Assembly: GCF_051650185.1 (NCBI RefSeq)
Contig: NZ_JBOFIN010000146.1
Coordinates: 1-64,000 of the forward strand
Direction of reading: 5' to 3'
DNA from: Scandinavium sp051650185
Lineage (GTDB): Bacteria > Pseudomonadota > Gammaproteobacteria > Enterobacterales > Enterobacteriaceae
Length of the DNA stretch: 64,000 bases
Below the pieces are notes generated by a model. The model worked only from the letters and a program-made list of their open reading frames with translations. It was not told the origin of the DNA and did no database searches. Every line of letters starts with the position of its first letter. Position 1 is the stretch's first letter. Positions 43,722 through 53,079 of this stretch are shown piece by piece. The translations under genes were made by a program, and so were the position numbers.

Positions 43722-44194
43722 GCCACTATTTAGCACCGGGTCATTACCTGCCCCACGACGCGCCGATGCTGCTGCTTGAAAGCGTTGAGAGCGTGACCGA
43801 CGAACAGGCCATTTGCCGGGTGACGGTCAACCGGAGCGGCGTGTTAGCGCCGTTTATCGATGCCAATGGCAACCTGCCCGGCTGGTATGCCCTGGAGCTG
43901 ATGGCACAAACCGTTGGCGTCTGGTCTGGCTGGCATCGTATGCAGCGCGGCGAAGCGCAAATCTCTCTCGGCATGGTTCTCGGTGCACGCGAACTGAAAT
44001 GCACCACGGGCGAATTTGAGGCCGACAGTCTGCTGGACATCACCGTCACCTTGCTGATGCAGGATGAGCGCTTCGGCAGCTTTGACTGCGTTATCAATGT
44101 CTGCGGCGAGAAGCTTGCCTCCGGGCGAGTGAACACTTTCCAGCCATCACAAGAAGAATTAACCACGCTTTTTCAACAGGGAGCGTCATCATGA
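43718..44194 (+). CDS. apeP: APE dehydratase ApeP (hotdog fold)
   Basis: A 158-residue hotdog protein of the beta-hydroxydecanoyl-dehydratase-like type. It begins MSHYLAPGHYLPHDAPMLLLESV, with a catalytic His region (PHDAPM) and the helix NLPGWYALELMAQTVGVW that carries the Glu/Asp partner. With ApeI it forms the dehydratase that makes the conjugated double bonds. ATGA overlaps occur on both sides. Confidence 0.9.
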   Translation: MSHYLAPGHYLPHDAPMLLLESVESVTDEQAICRVTVNRSGVLAPFIDANGNLPGWYALELMAQTVGVWSGWHRMQRGEAQISLGMVLGARELKCTTGEFEADSLLDITVTLLMQDERFGSFDCVINVCGEKLASGRVNTFQPSQEELTTLFQQGASS

Positions 44195-44922
44195 GTCGTT
44201 CAGTCCTGGTTACCGGGGCCAGTAAAGGCATTGGGCGCGCGATTGCGCTCAAACTGGCCGCTGACGGATTTACCGTCGGCGTGCATTTTCACAGCGATGC
44301 GCAAGGCGCACAGGACACCTTGTCCGCCATTGAAAGCGCGGGCGGCGCGGGACGTCTGTTGCAGTTTGATGTTGGCAACCGCGAGCAATGCCGCGAGGTG
44401 CTTGAAACGGATATAGAACAGCACGGCGCGTGGTACGGCGTGGTCAGCAACGCTGGCATCACCCGCGATGGCGCCTTCCCGGCGCTGAGCGAAGACGACT
44501 GGGACAGCGTCATCCACACCAACCTCGACAGCTTCTACAACGTCATCCATCCTTGCGTGATGCCGATGATTTCAGCACGTCAGGGCGGTCGCATCATCAC
44601 CCTTTCCTCCGTTTCCGGCGTCATGGGCAACCGTGGCCAGGTGAACTACAGCGCGGCAAAAGCGGGGATCATCGGCGCGACCAAAGCGCTGGCGATTGAG
44701 CTGGCAAAGCGCAAAATCACCGTCAACTGCATCGCGCCCGGGCTTATCGACACCGGCATGATTGCGATGGAAGAAGCCGCGCTGAAAGAAGCGATGAGCA
44801 TTATCCCGATGAAACGCATGGGTCAGGCCGAAGAAGTGGCCGGGCTTGCCAGCTATTTGATGTCGGATATCGCGGGCTATGTCACCCGTCAGGTGATTTC
44901 CATTAACGGAGGCATGCTATGA
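44191..44922 (+). CDS. apeQ: APE 3-ketoacyl-ACP reductase ApeQ
   Basis: A 243-residue FabG-like short-chain dehydrogenase. NADPH site TGASKGIG (8-15), NNAG-equivalent SNAG, and catalytic Ser140, Tyr153 and Lys157 (YSAAK) are intact. It reduces the beta-keto group after each extension by the ketosynthases. The AGGCATGC end and ATGA overlap with apeR indicate coupling. Confidence 0.93.
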   Translation: MSRSVLVTGASKGIGRAIALKLAADGFTVGVHFHSDAQGAQDTLSAIESAGGAGRLLQFDVGNREQCREVLETDIEQHGAWYGVVSNAGITRDGAFPALSEDDWDSVIHTNLDSFYNVIHPCVMPMISARQGGRIITLSSVSGVMGNRGQVNYSAAKAGIIGATKALAIELAKRKITVNCIAPGLIDTGMIAMEEAALKEAMSIIPMKRMGQAEEVAGLASYLMSDIAGYVTRQVISINGGML

Positions 44923-46148
44923 CCCGTCGCGTTGTGATCACCGGGATGGGCGGCGTGACCGCTTTCGGCGAAGACTGGGAATCGGTCTCTGCGCGCCTGC
45001 GGAATTATCAAAATGCGGTGCGGAAAATGCCTGAGTGGCAGGTTTACGACGGCCTGCACACGCTGCTCGGCGCACCGATTGACGACTTCACTTTGCCAGC
45101 CCACTACACCCGCAAACGCATTCGTGCGATGGGCCGCGTGTCTCTGCTGTCGACGCGTGCCAGCGAGCTGGCGCTGGAACAAGCTGGGTTAATCGATAAC
45201 CCTGTGCTGACCAACGGCGAAACTGGTATAGCCTATGGTTCCTCCACGGGCAGTACCGGCCCGGTGAGCGAGTTCGCCACCATGCTGACTGAGAAGCACA
45301 CCAATAACATCACCGGCACCACTTACGTGCAGATGATGCCGCATACGACGGCAGTGAACACCGGGCTGTTCTTCGGCCTGCGCGGGCGCGTGATCCCGTC
45401 CTCCAGCGCCTGCACGTCTGGCAGCCAGGCCATTGGCTATGCGTACGAAGCCATTCGTAACGGCTATCAGACCGTGATGGTTGCGGGCGGCGCGGAAGAA
45501 CTCTGCCCGTCAGAAGCGGCGGTATTTGATACCCTGTTCGCCACCAGCCAGCGCAACGATGCGCCAGCGGCCACGCCATCACCGTTCGATGTAAATCGCG
45601 ACGGACTGGTGATCGGCGAAGGTGCCGGCACGCTGGTGCTGGAAGAGCTGGAACACGCCAAAGCGCGCGGGGCAAAAATCTACGGTGAAATCGTCGGCTT
45701 TGCCACCAACTGCGATGCGGCGCATATCACCCAACCCCAGCGCGAAACCATGCAGATTTGTATGGAGCAATCGCTGCGTCAGGCGGGCCTTGCGCCGTCC
45801 GACATCGGCTATATTTCAGCACACGGCACGGCAACCGATCGTGGCGATATTGCGGAAAGCCAGGCGACGGCGGCGGTGTTTGGCAACCAGACGCCTATCT
45901 CTTCGCTGAAAAGTTATTTCGGCCATACGCTCGGCGCGTGCGGGGCGCTGGAAGCCTGGATGAGCCTGCAAATGATGCGCGAAGGGTGGTTTGCGCCGAC
46001 CCTTAACCTGCAACAGCCTGACGAACAATGTGGCGATCTGGACTACATTATGGGAGAGTCGCGGGCTATCGACTGCGAATTCTTGCAGAGCAATAACTTC
46101 GCCTTCGGCGGAATTAACACCTCGATTGTCATTAAGCGTTGGGAGTAA
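44919..46148 (+). CDS. apeR: APE ketosynthase ApeR (FabF-like)
   Basis: A 409-residue KAS-II-like ketosynthase with Cys165 (SSACTSGSQ), His302 (SAHGTAT) and His336 (YFGHTLGACG). In studied APE systems it is a homodimer that performs the first condensation on the aryl starter. It is the last of the ape genes and stops 2 bases before acpT. Confidence 0.93.
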   Translation: MTRRVVITGMGGVTAFGEDWESVSARLRNYQNAVRKMPEWQVYDGLHTLLGAPIDDFTLPAHYTRKRIRAMGRVSLLSTRASELALEQAGLIDNPVLTNGETGIAYGSSTGSTGPVSEFATMLTEKHTNNITGTTYVQMMPHTTAVNTGLFFGLRGRVIPSSSACTSGSQAIGYAYEAIRNGYQTVMVAGGAEELCPSEAAVFDTLFATSQRNDAPAATPSPFDVNRDGLVIGEGAGTLVLEELEHAKARGAKIYGEIVGFATNCDAAHITQPQRETMQICMEQSLRQAGLAPSDIGYISAHGTATDRGDIAESQATAAVFGNQTPISSLKSYFGHTLGACGALEAWMSLQMMREGWFAPTLNLQQPDEQCGDLDYIMGESRAIDCEFLQSNNFAFGGINTSIVIKRWE

Positions 46149-46150
46149 CG

Positions 46151-46729
46151 ATGTATCGGCTGTTCCTCGGGAAAATATCGACCCTTAGTCTGACGGCGCT
46201 TCCGCCTGAGCTTGCGAAGCTTGCCCCGGAAGGAAAACGGCGCAATGCGTGGCTGGCTGGCCGCGCGTTGCTGTGCCATGCCGTCTCGCCTTTGCCGACG
46301 ATTCACTATGGCGATCAGGGAAAACCGGGGTTCGACGAGGATCACGCGCTGTGGTTCAACCTGAGCCACAGCGGCGACAACATCGCGCTGCTGTTGAGTG
46401 ATGAAGGCCCGGTGGGGTGTGACATCGAAGCGATTCGCCCGCGCCCACACTGGCAACAGCTCGCCAATGCGACCTTTACCATCAATGAACACGCGGAGCT
46501 GGAGAAAGAAGCCGAAGCGCACCGTCTGGAAAGGTTCTGGTGCATCTGGACACGCAAAGAAGCGATGGTGAAACAGCGCGGCGGCAGCGCATGGCAGATA
46601 GTGAGCTTTGACAGCACCACGCCGCTGAATCTGCATCTGAGTGATTTACAACATGAAGGATTGAGCCTGGCGGCGTGTACGCCAACGCCGTTTCATGTGA
46701 CAGAACAGGTGATTGAGCGGGTGGGTTGA
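46151..46729 (+). CDS. acpT: 4'-Phosphopantetheinyl transferase AcpT
   Basis: A 192-residue Sfp/AcpT-type transferase that moves the phosphopantetheine arm of CoA onto the Ser of carrier proteins. The Mg-binding signature VGCDIEAIRP and WTRKEAMVKQRGG are intact. MYRLFLGKISTLS matches E. coli AcpT, an orphan transferase in K-12 that lies at the scar of a lost APE cluster. Here it is still next to its presumed substrates ApeE (Ser42) and ApeF (Ser40). Start at 46151, just after the apeR stop. Confidence 0.93.
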   Translation: MYRLFLGKISTLSLTALPPELAKLAPEGKRRNAWLAGRALLCHAVSPLPTIHYGDQGKPGFDEDHALWFNLSHSGDNIALLLSDEGPVGCDIEAIRPRPHWQQLANATFTINEHAELEKEAEAHRLERFWCIWTRKEAMVKQRGGSAWQIVSFDSTTPLNLHLSDLQHEGLSLAACTPTPFHVTEQVIERVG

Positions 46730-46754
46730 GATCATTGTTGAACGTCTTGTGCGC

Positions 46755-46851
46755 GCCCTCTCCCCGACCCTCTCCCCAGGGAGAGGGAGAAAACCAAAGG
46801 CCGCACATTTCGGTTCCCTCTCCCTGAGGGAGAGGGTTAGGGAGAGGGGGA
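46755..46851. repeat. Paired GC-rich repeat
   Basis: Two inverted copies (46755-46789, 46815-46851) of the CCCTCTCCC...GGGAGAGGG family between the convergent acpT and arnF. No separate T-run terminator is seen, so it may serve as the end of both operons. Confidence 0.75.
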
Positions 46852-46855
46852 AATC

Positions 46856-47227
46856 TTACCGCCGCACAGGCGCAAAAATCGTCATCACCCCAGCCATCAC
46901 CAGCAAGACCCCCACCAGCGCTTGTACTGAAAACGCTTCGTGTTGAAAGAACACTGCTGCGGCCCAGACGGCGATGTAGCTGAGGCTCAGCAGGGCGTAG
47001 GCTTTCGACAACGGCAGGCGTTTCAGGGCGAAGAACCAGCACATCATCGATGCCAGATAGCCAAACAACCCCAGCACTAACAGACCGCTTCCCGGCTGAA
47101 GGGTGATCAGATGCGAGAGCAGATCGCCGATATCCCCGACTGGCGGTAGCAGCAGCATCGCTGCTCTCAGTAGCAACTGCGCGCCGCTGACCAGAATGAC
47201 GCTGAATAATGCCCAGACTAAACCCAT
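46856..47227 (-). CDS. arnF: L-Ara4N-phosphoundecaprenol flippase subunit ArnF
   Basis: A 123-residue EMR-like membrane protein with four TM segments. With ArnE it forms the flippase that moves undecaprenyl-phosphate-L-Ara4N to the periplasmic face. The segment LFGYLASMMCWFFALKRLPLSKAYALLSL (about 55-83) is typical of the family. It is the last gene of the arn operon; its start shares one base with the arnE stop. Confidence 0.93.
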   Translation of the reverse strand: MGLVWALFSVILVSGAQLLLRAAMLLLPPVGDIGDLLSHLITLQPGSGLLVLGLFGYLASMMCWFFALKRLPLSKAYALLSLSYIAVWAAAVFFQHEAFSVQALVGVLLVMAGVMTIFAPVRR

Positions 47228-47565
47228 CAGAGGCTACTCCCCAACACCAGAATCCCGCCGATTATCAGGCTCACGCCCAACCAGTGGCGCACTGAAACAG
47301 GCTCTTTCCAGATGAATTTTGCCGCCAGCGTCACCCAGACAAAATTCAGGCTGAGCATCGGGTAAGCAATGCCGACCGGCAAGCGCTGCAATACCACTAG
47401 CCACAGCGCCATACCCATTCCTAGCGTCACTAACGCCAGCCCGAGCCACAGGGCGATATGCTGCCCGCGCCGCCCGGCTTTCGCCGGACGGGTCGCTTGT
47501 TTCTGGCAGAGCTGCCCGGCGCAGCTCAACAGGCTTGCCAGCAGCAGAGAGAGGGTCGTTATCAT
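47227..47565 (-). CDS. arnE: L-Ara4N-phosphoundecaprenol flippase subunit ArnE
   Basis: A 112-residue four-TM EMR-type protein, partner of ArnF. LVVLQRLPVGIAYPMLSLNFVWVTLAAKFIWKEPVS is the conserved second half (LPVGIAYPML, WKEPVS). The start overlaps the arnT stop by 4 bases, preserving the order arnT-arnE-arnF. Confidence 0.94.
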   Translation of the reverse strand: MITTLSLLLASLLSCAGQLCQKQATRPAKAGRRGQHIALWLGLALVTLGMGMALWLVVLQRLPVGIAYPMLSLNFVWVTLAAKFIWKEPVSVRHWLGVSLIIGGILVLGSSL

Positions 47566-49217
47566 TGTGGCAGATACTGCACGAACACCATTCGGCTCAT
47601 CTTGTAGACGTTGTCCGGTTTCGGCAGATTCAGATCCTCAAGCTGTTGTCCTTTGTTGAGCTGAAGCACCAGCGAGACTGGCCCTTCTTTGCGATGCTCT
47701 GCCAGCCAGCCGTCGAACTGATCGCTGTCGACAAAGCGGTCTTTCGCATCCGGATAGGCCAGCCCATATTTCAGCTCACCCTGCTGGCGGAACATCGTGA
47801 TATCGCTGCGTTTAAGCTCCCACGCAAGTCCTGCGGCCACGCCGACGCTGTTGGTCAGAACGTAACGGCTTGGTGTCAGCTGTTCACTCACAATATCAGT
47901 AATGAACTGTGGCTGCTTACTGTCGATAACTTTGTCAGGAATAGCAAAGCCAATCAGCAACGCGATACCCAGCGGGCAACAGGCCGCCAGCGCCCAGCCC
48001 TTCACGCCATCCCGAATCGACAACCAGCCGACCAGCGCCCAGACGCCAAATCCGATCGCTGCCAGCAGGCATTTGTAGAGCTCAATGTTGCTCCACACCG
48101 GTTTATGCAGCATGCCCCACGGCGACACCACCAACACCGCAATCAGGCCGATTAAGCCAAAGCCGATGTTAATCATGCCGTTGTAGCGCAGCGCCTTCGC
48201 CCCTTTGTCTACCGCTTCCAGCGCATAACGTGCCATCAGGATGGCCAGCGGTGCAAAGCAAGGGAGGATATAGGTTGGCAGCTTGCCCTTCGCGATGCTG
48301 AAGAACAGGAACGGCATCACAATCCAGCCTAGCAGGTAGAACGCGCCGCGCTGCGGTTCGCGCTCCTGCCAGCCCTTTTTCAGCGCCCCCGGCAGCAGCG
48401 CCAGCCATGGCAGGCTGCCCGCAACCAGGAACGGAATGTAGTACCAGAACGGGGCTTTATGCTGCGCATCGCTCTTCGCGAAGCGCTGGATATGTTCGAC
48501 CCAGAAGAAGTAATTCCAGAAATCAGACTCGCGATGCGCTATCGCCAGGCCCCACGGCAGCACCGTCAGGACGCAAACGACGATCGCCACCCAGCCCCAG
48601 AGCAGCACTTCTTTCCAGCGTTTCTGCACAATCACCCATGGCAACACGCCAATGACCGGCACCGCCAGCGCGAGGAAGCCTTTGGTCATGACGCCCATTC
48701 CGCACGCAATCCCCAGCAGCACGTAGCCGCCCAGTTTTCCGGCCGTGGTCTGTGCCTGCGTTGCGCCCCAGAAGCTGCACATCGCCAGCATCAGCCACAG
48801 GGATATCATCGGGTCGAGCACGGCATACGTGCCAATCCCGTAGACCAGGAACGCGGTCAGGAAGATGACGGCAGAGAGAATGGCGGTACGCTTATCCTGC
48901 CAGAGTTTCCACGCCAGCCAGGCCACCAGCAACGCGGTGCTGGCCGTTGAGAACACCACGCCAAAGCGCACGGCAAAATTGCCATGACCAAACAGCCACT
49001 GCCCGATACTGTTGATCCAGTACCCGGCAATCGGTTTTTCAAAGTAACGCAGGCCCAAAAAATGCGGCACAATCCAGTCGCCGGAAGCCAGCATTTCGCG
49101 GCTGATTTCCGCGTAACGGGTTTCGTCCGGCTGCCATAACAAGCGGAAATTCAACGGCAGTAAATAGTAGAGCGCGTACAAAAACAGCAGTGATGCGCTT
49201 AAACGTAAGGATTTCAT
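47562..49217 (-). CDS. arnT: L-Ara4N transferase ArnT
   Basis: A 551-residue GT83 integral-membrane glycosyltransferase with about 12-13 TM segments. It moves L-Ara4N from undecaprenyl phosphate to lipid A phosphates at the periplasmic side, which lowers the surface charge and gives polymyxin resistance. The first periplasmic loop (WQPDETRYAEISREMLASGDWIVPHFLG fragments: DETRYAEI, GDWIVP) carries the family acidic residues. Begins 5 bases after the arnD stop. Confidence 0.96.
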   Translation of the reverse strand: MKSLRLSASLLFLYALYYLLPLNFRLLWQPDETRYAEISREMLASGDWIVPHFLGLRYFEKPIAGYWINSIGQWLFGHGNFAVRFGVVFSTASTALLVAWLAWKLWQDKRTAILSAVIFLTAFLVYGIGTYAVLDPMISLWLMLAMCSFWGATQAQTTAGKLGGYVLLGIACGMGVMTKGFLALAVPVIGVLPWVIVQKRWKEVLLWGWVAIVVCVLTVLPWGLAIAHRESDFWNYFFWVEHIQRFAKSDAQHKAPFWYYIPFLVAGSLPWLALLPGALKKGWQEREPQRGAFYLLGWIVMPFLFFSIAKGKLPTYILPCFAPLAILMARYALEAVDKGAKALRYNGMINIGFGLIGLIAVLVVSPWGMLHKPVWSNIELYKCLLAAIGFGVWALVGWLSIRDGVKGWALAACCPLGIALLIGFAIPDKVIDSKQPQFITDIVSEQLTPSRYVLTNSVGVAAGLAWELKRSDITMFRQQGELKYGLAYPDAKDRFVDSDQFDGWLAEHRKEGPVSLVLQLNKGQQLEDLNLPKPDNVYKMSRMVFVQYLPQ

Positions 49218-49222
49218 CAGGC

Positions 49223-50119
49223 TTATCCCAAAAGTTGTTCTTGTCCTAACCAGCCTTCACGACCCGCCAGTTCGCCACGTACCACATTCCCTTTTGGCAA
49301 CGTACTGAAGTCGTCCGGCAGCAGTTCGCTCAGTGGGCAAAACTCGATGCCCTCGTCCTCCGCTTGTTGCAGGAGCCGCTCAAACTGTGCCGCGCCGATA
49401 ATCCCTTCCACTTCAGCGTGAATGGTATACACCGGCACACCACAATCTTTATGGATGCGGTCAATCAGCCAGTCGTTAAACCCTTCCGCGCTAACCTCCA
49501 CGCCCACGGCTTCATCCCAGGTCGGCAAAGTGACCGGGATCTGTACGGTACCCGTTTTCCCCTCCTCAAGAACAGGAAGGAAAGGGCGAGTGCCGCGACA
49601 GTCGCTGTTGTAGAGGAAATCAAACCCTTCTTTGGCTTTCACGACCCGACCGTCAGCACGCCAGCCAGCAACCGCTGAGCAGGTCACGGGCGTTTGGGTG
49701 ATGGCTTCGAGTGCCTGCAACCCTCGGGCGATTTCCGCTTCCAGCTCAGCCTGACCCCACACCCCGCTCCACATCTGCCAGCGATGGTGATCCCAGGCGT
49801 GAAGACCCACTTCATGAGCCTGCGCCGTGGCGCGGATGATATCGGCATTTGGCGTGCCGATATTTTTCCCCGGCCAGGCGGTGCCCGCGAGCAGGATGTC
49901 CCAGCCATACAGCGATGCTGCGCGCGAGCGCAGCATTTTCCACAAGAACTTCGGCTTTAGCAGGCGCCACAAGTGGCGCCCCATGTTGTCAGGCCCGACG
50001 CTGAAAAAGAAGCTGGCCTGAATGCCGTGCCGCTGGAAAATATCCAGCAGGCGCGGCACCCCATCGCGCGTCCCGCGAAAGGTATCTACATCAACGCGTA
50101 AGCCAACCTTCTGCCTCAT
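49223..50119 (-). CDS. arnD: Deformylase ArnD
   Basis: A 298-residue NodB-type polysaccharide deacetylase. It removes the formyl group from undecaprenyl-phosphate-L-Ara4FN, making the pathway irreversible. Metal/catalytic features are RVDVDTFRGTRDGVP at the N-terminus and HAWDHHRWQ (His-rich metal site). It overlaps arnA by 4 bases. Confidence 0.96.
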   Translation of the reverse strand: MRQKVGLRVDVDTFRGTRDGVPRLLDIFQRHGIQASFFFSVGPDNMGRHLWRLLKPKFLWKMLRSRAASLYGWDILLAGTAWPGKNIGTPNADIIRATAQAHEVGLHAWDHHRWQMWSGVWGQAELEAEIARGLQALEAITQTPVTCSAVAGWRADGRVVKAKEGFDFLYNSDCRGTRPFLPVLEEGKTGTVQIPVTLPTWDEAVGVEVSAEGFNDWLIDRIHKDCGVPVYTIHAEVEGIIGAAQFERLLQQAEDEGIEFCPLSELLPDDFSTLPKGNVVRGELAGREGWLGQEQLLG

Positions 50120-52098
50120 TTTGGGGTTTCCGTTAACTCGACGGTGCGCAGGAAGAAGTCCAGGGTTTGTTCAACGGTCTGCTGCATTTCCACCGTCGGC
50201 TGCCAGTCGAGGCAACGTTTGGCATTGCGAATGCCTGGCTTACGGTGCTCAACGTCCTGATAACCTTTCCCGTAGTAGTCGCTGCTTTCCACTTCACGGA
50301 AACCGGCGAATGGCGGGAACTGGTTACGCAGCGGGTGACGTTCAAAGCAGTCGAGCAGCATTTCAGCCAGGTCTTTGATGCTCGCTTCGTTGTCCGGGTT
50401 ACCGATGTTGACGATCTGCCCGTCGCAGCGCCCTTCTTTGTTCTCGATGATGCGGAACAGCGCTTCGATACCGTCGCTGATGTCGGTGAAGCAACGCTTC
50501 TGCTTGCCGCCTTCAATCAGTTTGATCGGTGAGCCTTCCACCAGGTTCAGGATCAGCTGAGTGATAGCACGAGAGCTGCCGATACGCGCAGAATTAAGGC
50601 TGTCCAGGCGCGGCCCCATCCAGTTAAACGGACGGAACAGGGTAAATTTCAGACCGGCTTTGTCGCCGTACGCCCAAATCACGCGGTCCAGAAGCTGTTT
50701 GGACACCGAGTAAATCCAACGCTGCTTGTTGATTGGCCCGACGACCAGGTTGGAGTTGTCTTCGTCGAAGTTCTTATCCGTACACATGCCGTACACTTCT
50801 GAAGTGGACGGGAAGATGATGCGCTTGTTGTACTTCACGCAGTCACGGATGATTTTCAGGTTCTCTTCGAAGTCGAGCTCGAACACGCGCAGCGGGTTAC
50901 GGGTGTATTCAATTGGCGTGGCGATAGCCACCAGCGGCAGAACCACGTCACATTTCTTGATGTGGTATTCAATCCATTCGGAGTGAATGCTGATATCGCC
51001 TTCAACGAAGTGGAAACGTGGGTTGTCGAGGAAACGGCTGATCGCATCAGACCCGATATCCAGGCCATAAATCTCGTAGTTGTCGTCTTTCAGCAGGCGT
51101 TCAGTCAGGTGGTTACCGATAAAGCCGTTTACGCCGAGGATCAGCACACGGGTGCGACGTTTTACCGCCACAAACGGTGAACTCGTCAACAGCGCGCCCG
51201 CCACAAGACCCAGCGCCTGAGCAAGCTGAGCGCCCTGCATGTAAACGCCTTTGTCGCTCTGACCGGTCAGGATTTCCAGCGCGCCCTGACCACAGGCGAC
51301 GATCAGCGGAGAAGCAGAGATAACGGTGCCCGGTTTAGCGGCAGCCACATCGTGACGCACGCGAGATTTCCAGACGATAAATTTGTTTGTGCCGACGAAG
51401 CCATACGCGCCCGGCCATGGGTCAGAGACCGCACGCACCAGGTTGTGCAGCGCTTCAGCAGGCTGTTCCCAGATAAGACGACCGTCTTCTGGCGTACGAC
51501 GACCCACCACGGTTGCCTGGCTTTCGTCCTGCGCTTTTTCAACGGTTTTGCCGTTCAGGATCAGCGGCAGAGCATCACGCAGCAGGGTCTGAGCGGCAGA
51601 ACACAGTTTGCGGTGCAGCGTCAGCGCAACGTCGTTTGCCTCAATCGCGACCCCTTCCTGCGCCACGATGTCACCGGCATCCGCGCGGTTGATCATACGG
51701 TGCAGCGTCACGCCGGTTTCTTTCTCACCGTTCACCAGTACCCAGTTCAGCGGTGCGCGACCCCGGTATTTTGGCAGCAGGGAACCGTGCAGGTTAAAGG
51801 CGCCAATAGGCGCGGTGTTGAGAATTTCTTCGCCCAGCAGGTTGCGGTAGTAGAAGGAGAAAATCACATCCGGGCTCATCTCGCGAATGCGATCCACCCA
51901 CAGCGGGTGATTCACATCTTCTGGCGCGTAAACGCTGATCCCCTGCTCTGCCGCGAGGCGAGCAACGGAGCCGAAGAAGTGGTTTTCACCGGCGTTATCC
52001 GGGTGGGTAAAAATGGCCGCGATGTCATATCCGGCGTCCAGCAGGGCCTGAATACCTGTGCAACCCATGTCGTGATAGGCGAATACAACAGCTTTCAT
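50116..52098 (-). CDS. arnA: Bifunctional UDP-L-Ara4N formyltransferase / UDP-GlcA decarboxylase
   Basis: A 660-residue two-domain enzyme. Residues 1 to about 305 are a 10-formyl-THF formyltransferase with the catalytic NLHGSLLPKYRGRAP. Residues about 315-660 are an SDR decarboxylase with LGVNGFIGNHL as the NAD site and YSVSKQLLDR carrying Tyr/Lys. It makes UDP-4-keto-pentose from UDP-glucuronate, and later formylates UDP-L-Ara4N after ArnB acts. It overlaps arnC by 4 bases. Confidence 0.97.
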   Translation of the reverse strand: MKAVVFAYHDMGCTGIQALLDAGYDIAAIFTHPDNAGENHFFGSVARLAAEQGISVYAPEDVNHPLWVDRIREMSPDVIFSFYYRNLLGEEILNTAPIGAFNLHGSLLPKYRGRAPLNWVLVNGEKETGVTLHRMINRADAGDIVAQEGVAIEANDVALTLHRKLCSAAQTLLRDALPLILNGKTVEKAQDESQATVVGRRTPEDGRLIWEQPAEALHNLVRAVSDPWPGAYGFVGTNKFIVWKSRVRHDVAAAKPGTVISASPLIVACGQGALEILTGQSDKGVYMQGAQLAQALGLVAGALLTSSPFVAVKRRTRVLILGVNGFIGNHLTERLLKDDNYEIYGLDIGSDAISRFLDNPRFHFVEGDISIHSEWIEYHIKKCDVVLPLVAIATPIEYTRNPLRVFELDFEENLKIIRDCVKYNKRIIFPSTSEVYGMCTDKNFDEDNSNLVVGPINKQRWIYSVSKQLLDRVIWAYGDKAGLKFTLFRPFNWMGPRLDSLNSARIGSSRAITQLILNLVEGSPIKLIEGGKQKRCFTDISDGIEALFRIIENKEGRCDGQIVNIGNPDNEASIKDLAEMLLDCFERHPLRNQFPPFAGFREVESSDYYGKGYQDVEHRKPGIRNAKRCLDWQPTVEMQQTVEQTLDFFLRTVELTETPK

Positions 52099-53078
52099 GA
52101 ACGATCTTCCTCTTCAGTCGCCAGGCTTTCCTGACGAACAACACGTTGAATAAAATAGCGGGGACGAGCACGGACATCGTTGTAGATGCGGCCGATATAT
52201 TCCCCAAGTAAACCCATACCGACGAACTGCGCGCCGATGAACATAAACAGCACGGCGAACAGCAGGAACAAACCATCGCCTGCCCACTCAGCACCGAAGG
52301 CCAGACGCAGCACGACCAGCAGCAGGGCGAAGGCGAAACCCGCCACCGCGATAATGCTGCCGACCACGCTCAACAGACGCAGCGGCGTGGTGGTCAGACA
52401 GGTCACCAGGTCGTACATCAGGTTGATAAGACGCATAAAGCTGTATTTGGAATCGCCAAACTCACGCTCGGCGTGCATCACCGGGATCTCTACCGCGCGA
52501 CGCGCAAAGGTGTTGGCAAGGATCGGAATAAAGGTGCTGCGCTCGTGGCAGTTGAGCATCGCGTCAACAATGTGGCGGCGATAAGCGCGCAACATGCAGC
52601 CGTAGTCGCCCATGGCTTTGCCGGTGGTGCGCTGAATCAGGCGGTTAATCGTCTTCGAAGCTGTTTTACGGAAGATGCTGTCCTGACGGTTCTGGCGCAC
52701 GGTGCCGACCACGTCATAGCCTTCATCTGCCTTTTCAACCAGGCGCGGAATTTCTTCCGGCGGGTTTTGCAGGTCGGCATCAAGCGTAATGATGAGATCG
52801 CCTGTGACGTGACTGAAACCGGCCATGATCGCTGAGTGCTGGCCGTAGTTACGGTTCAACAGCACGGCAACCACATGGCTGCCTGGCACTTCAGCGGCCA
52901 GGCACAGCATGCGTGCGGAGTCGTCGCTGCTGCCGTCGTCGACTAACAGAATTTCATAGTCGCGGTTCAGCGTGGCACAGGCCGCATCAGTCCGGCGAAT
53001 CAGCTCTGGCAGGCTTTCCTGTTCGTTGTAAACAGGGATCACCACCGAGACTTTTTTCACTTTCGGGGTTTCAAACAT
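52095..53078 (-). CDS. arnC: Undecaprenyl-phosphate L-Ara4FN transferase ArnC
   Basis: A 327-residue GT2 enzyme with two C-terminal TM segments (about 235-305). It joins L-Ara4FN to undecaprenyl phosphate at the cytoplasmic side. VVIPVYNEQESLPELI, VDDGSSDDS and the metal-binding LDADLQNPPEEIP are clear. MFETPKVKKVSVVIP matches the E. coli start; it lies one base after the arnB stop. The upstream ATG at 53132 would overlap arnB by 53 bases and is not preferred. Confidence 0.95.
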   Translation of the reverse strand: MFETPKVKKVSVVIPVYNEQESLPELIRRTDAACATLNRDYEILLVDDGSSDDSARMLCLAAEVPGSHVVAVLLNRNYGQHSAIMAGFSHVTGDLIITLDADLQNPPEEIPRLVEKADEGYDVVGTVRQNRQDSIFRKTASKTINRLIQRTTGKAMGDYGCMLRAYRRHIVDAMLNCHERSTFIPILANTFARRAVEIPVMHAEREFGDSKYSFMRLINLMYDLVTCLTTTPLRLLSVVGSIIAVAGFAFALLLVVLRLAFGAEWAGDGLFLLFAVLFMFIGAQFVGMGLLGEYIGRIYNDVRARPRYFIQRVVRQESLATEEEDRS

Positions 53079-53079
53079 A

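Noticed and set aside
46482..47042. 186-codon minus-strand frame across acpT, repeats and arnF
   Set aside because: It runs through intergenic repeats and two real genes in other frames.
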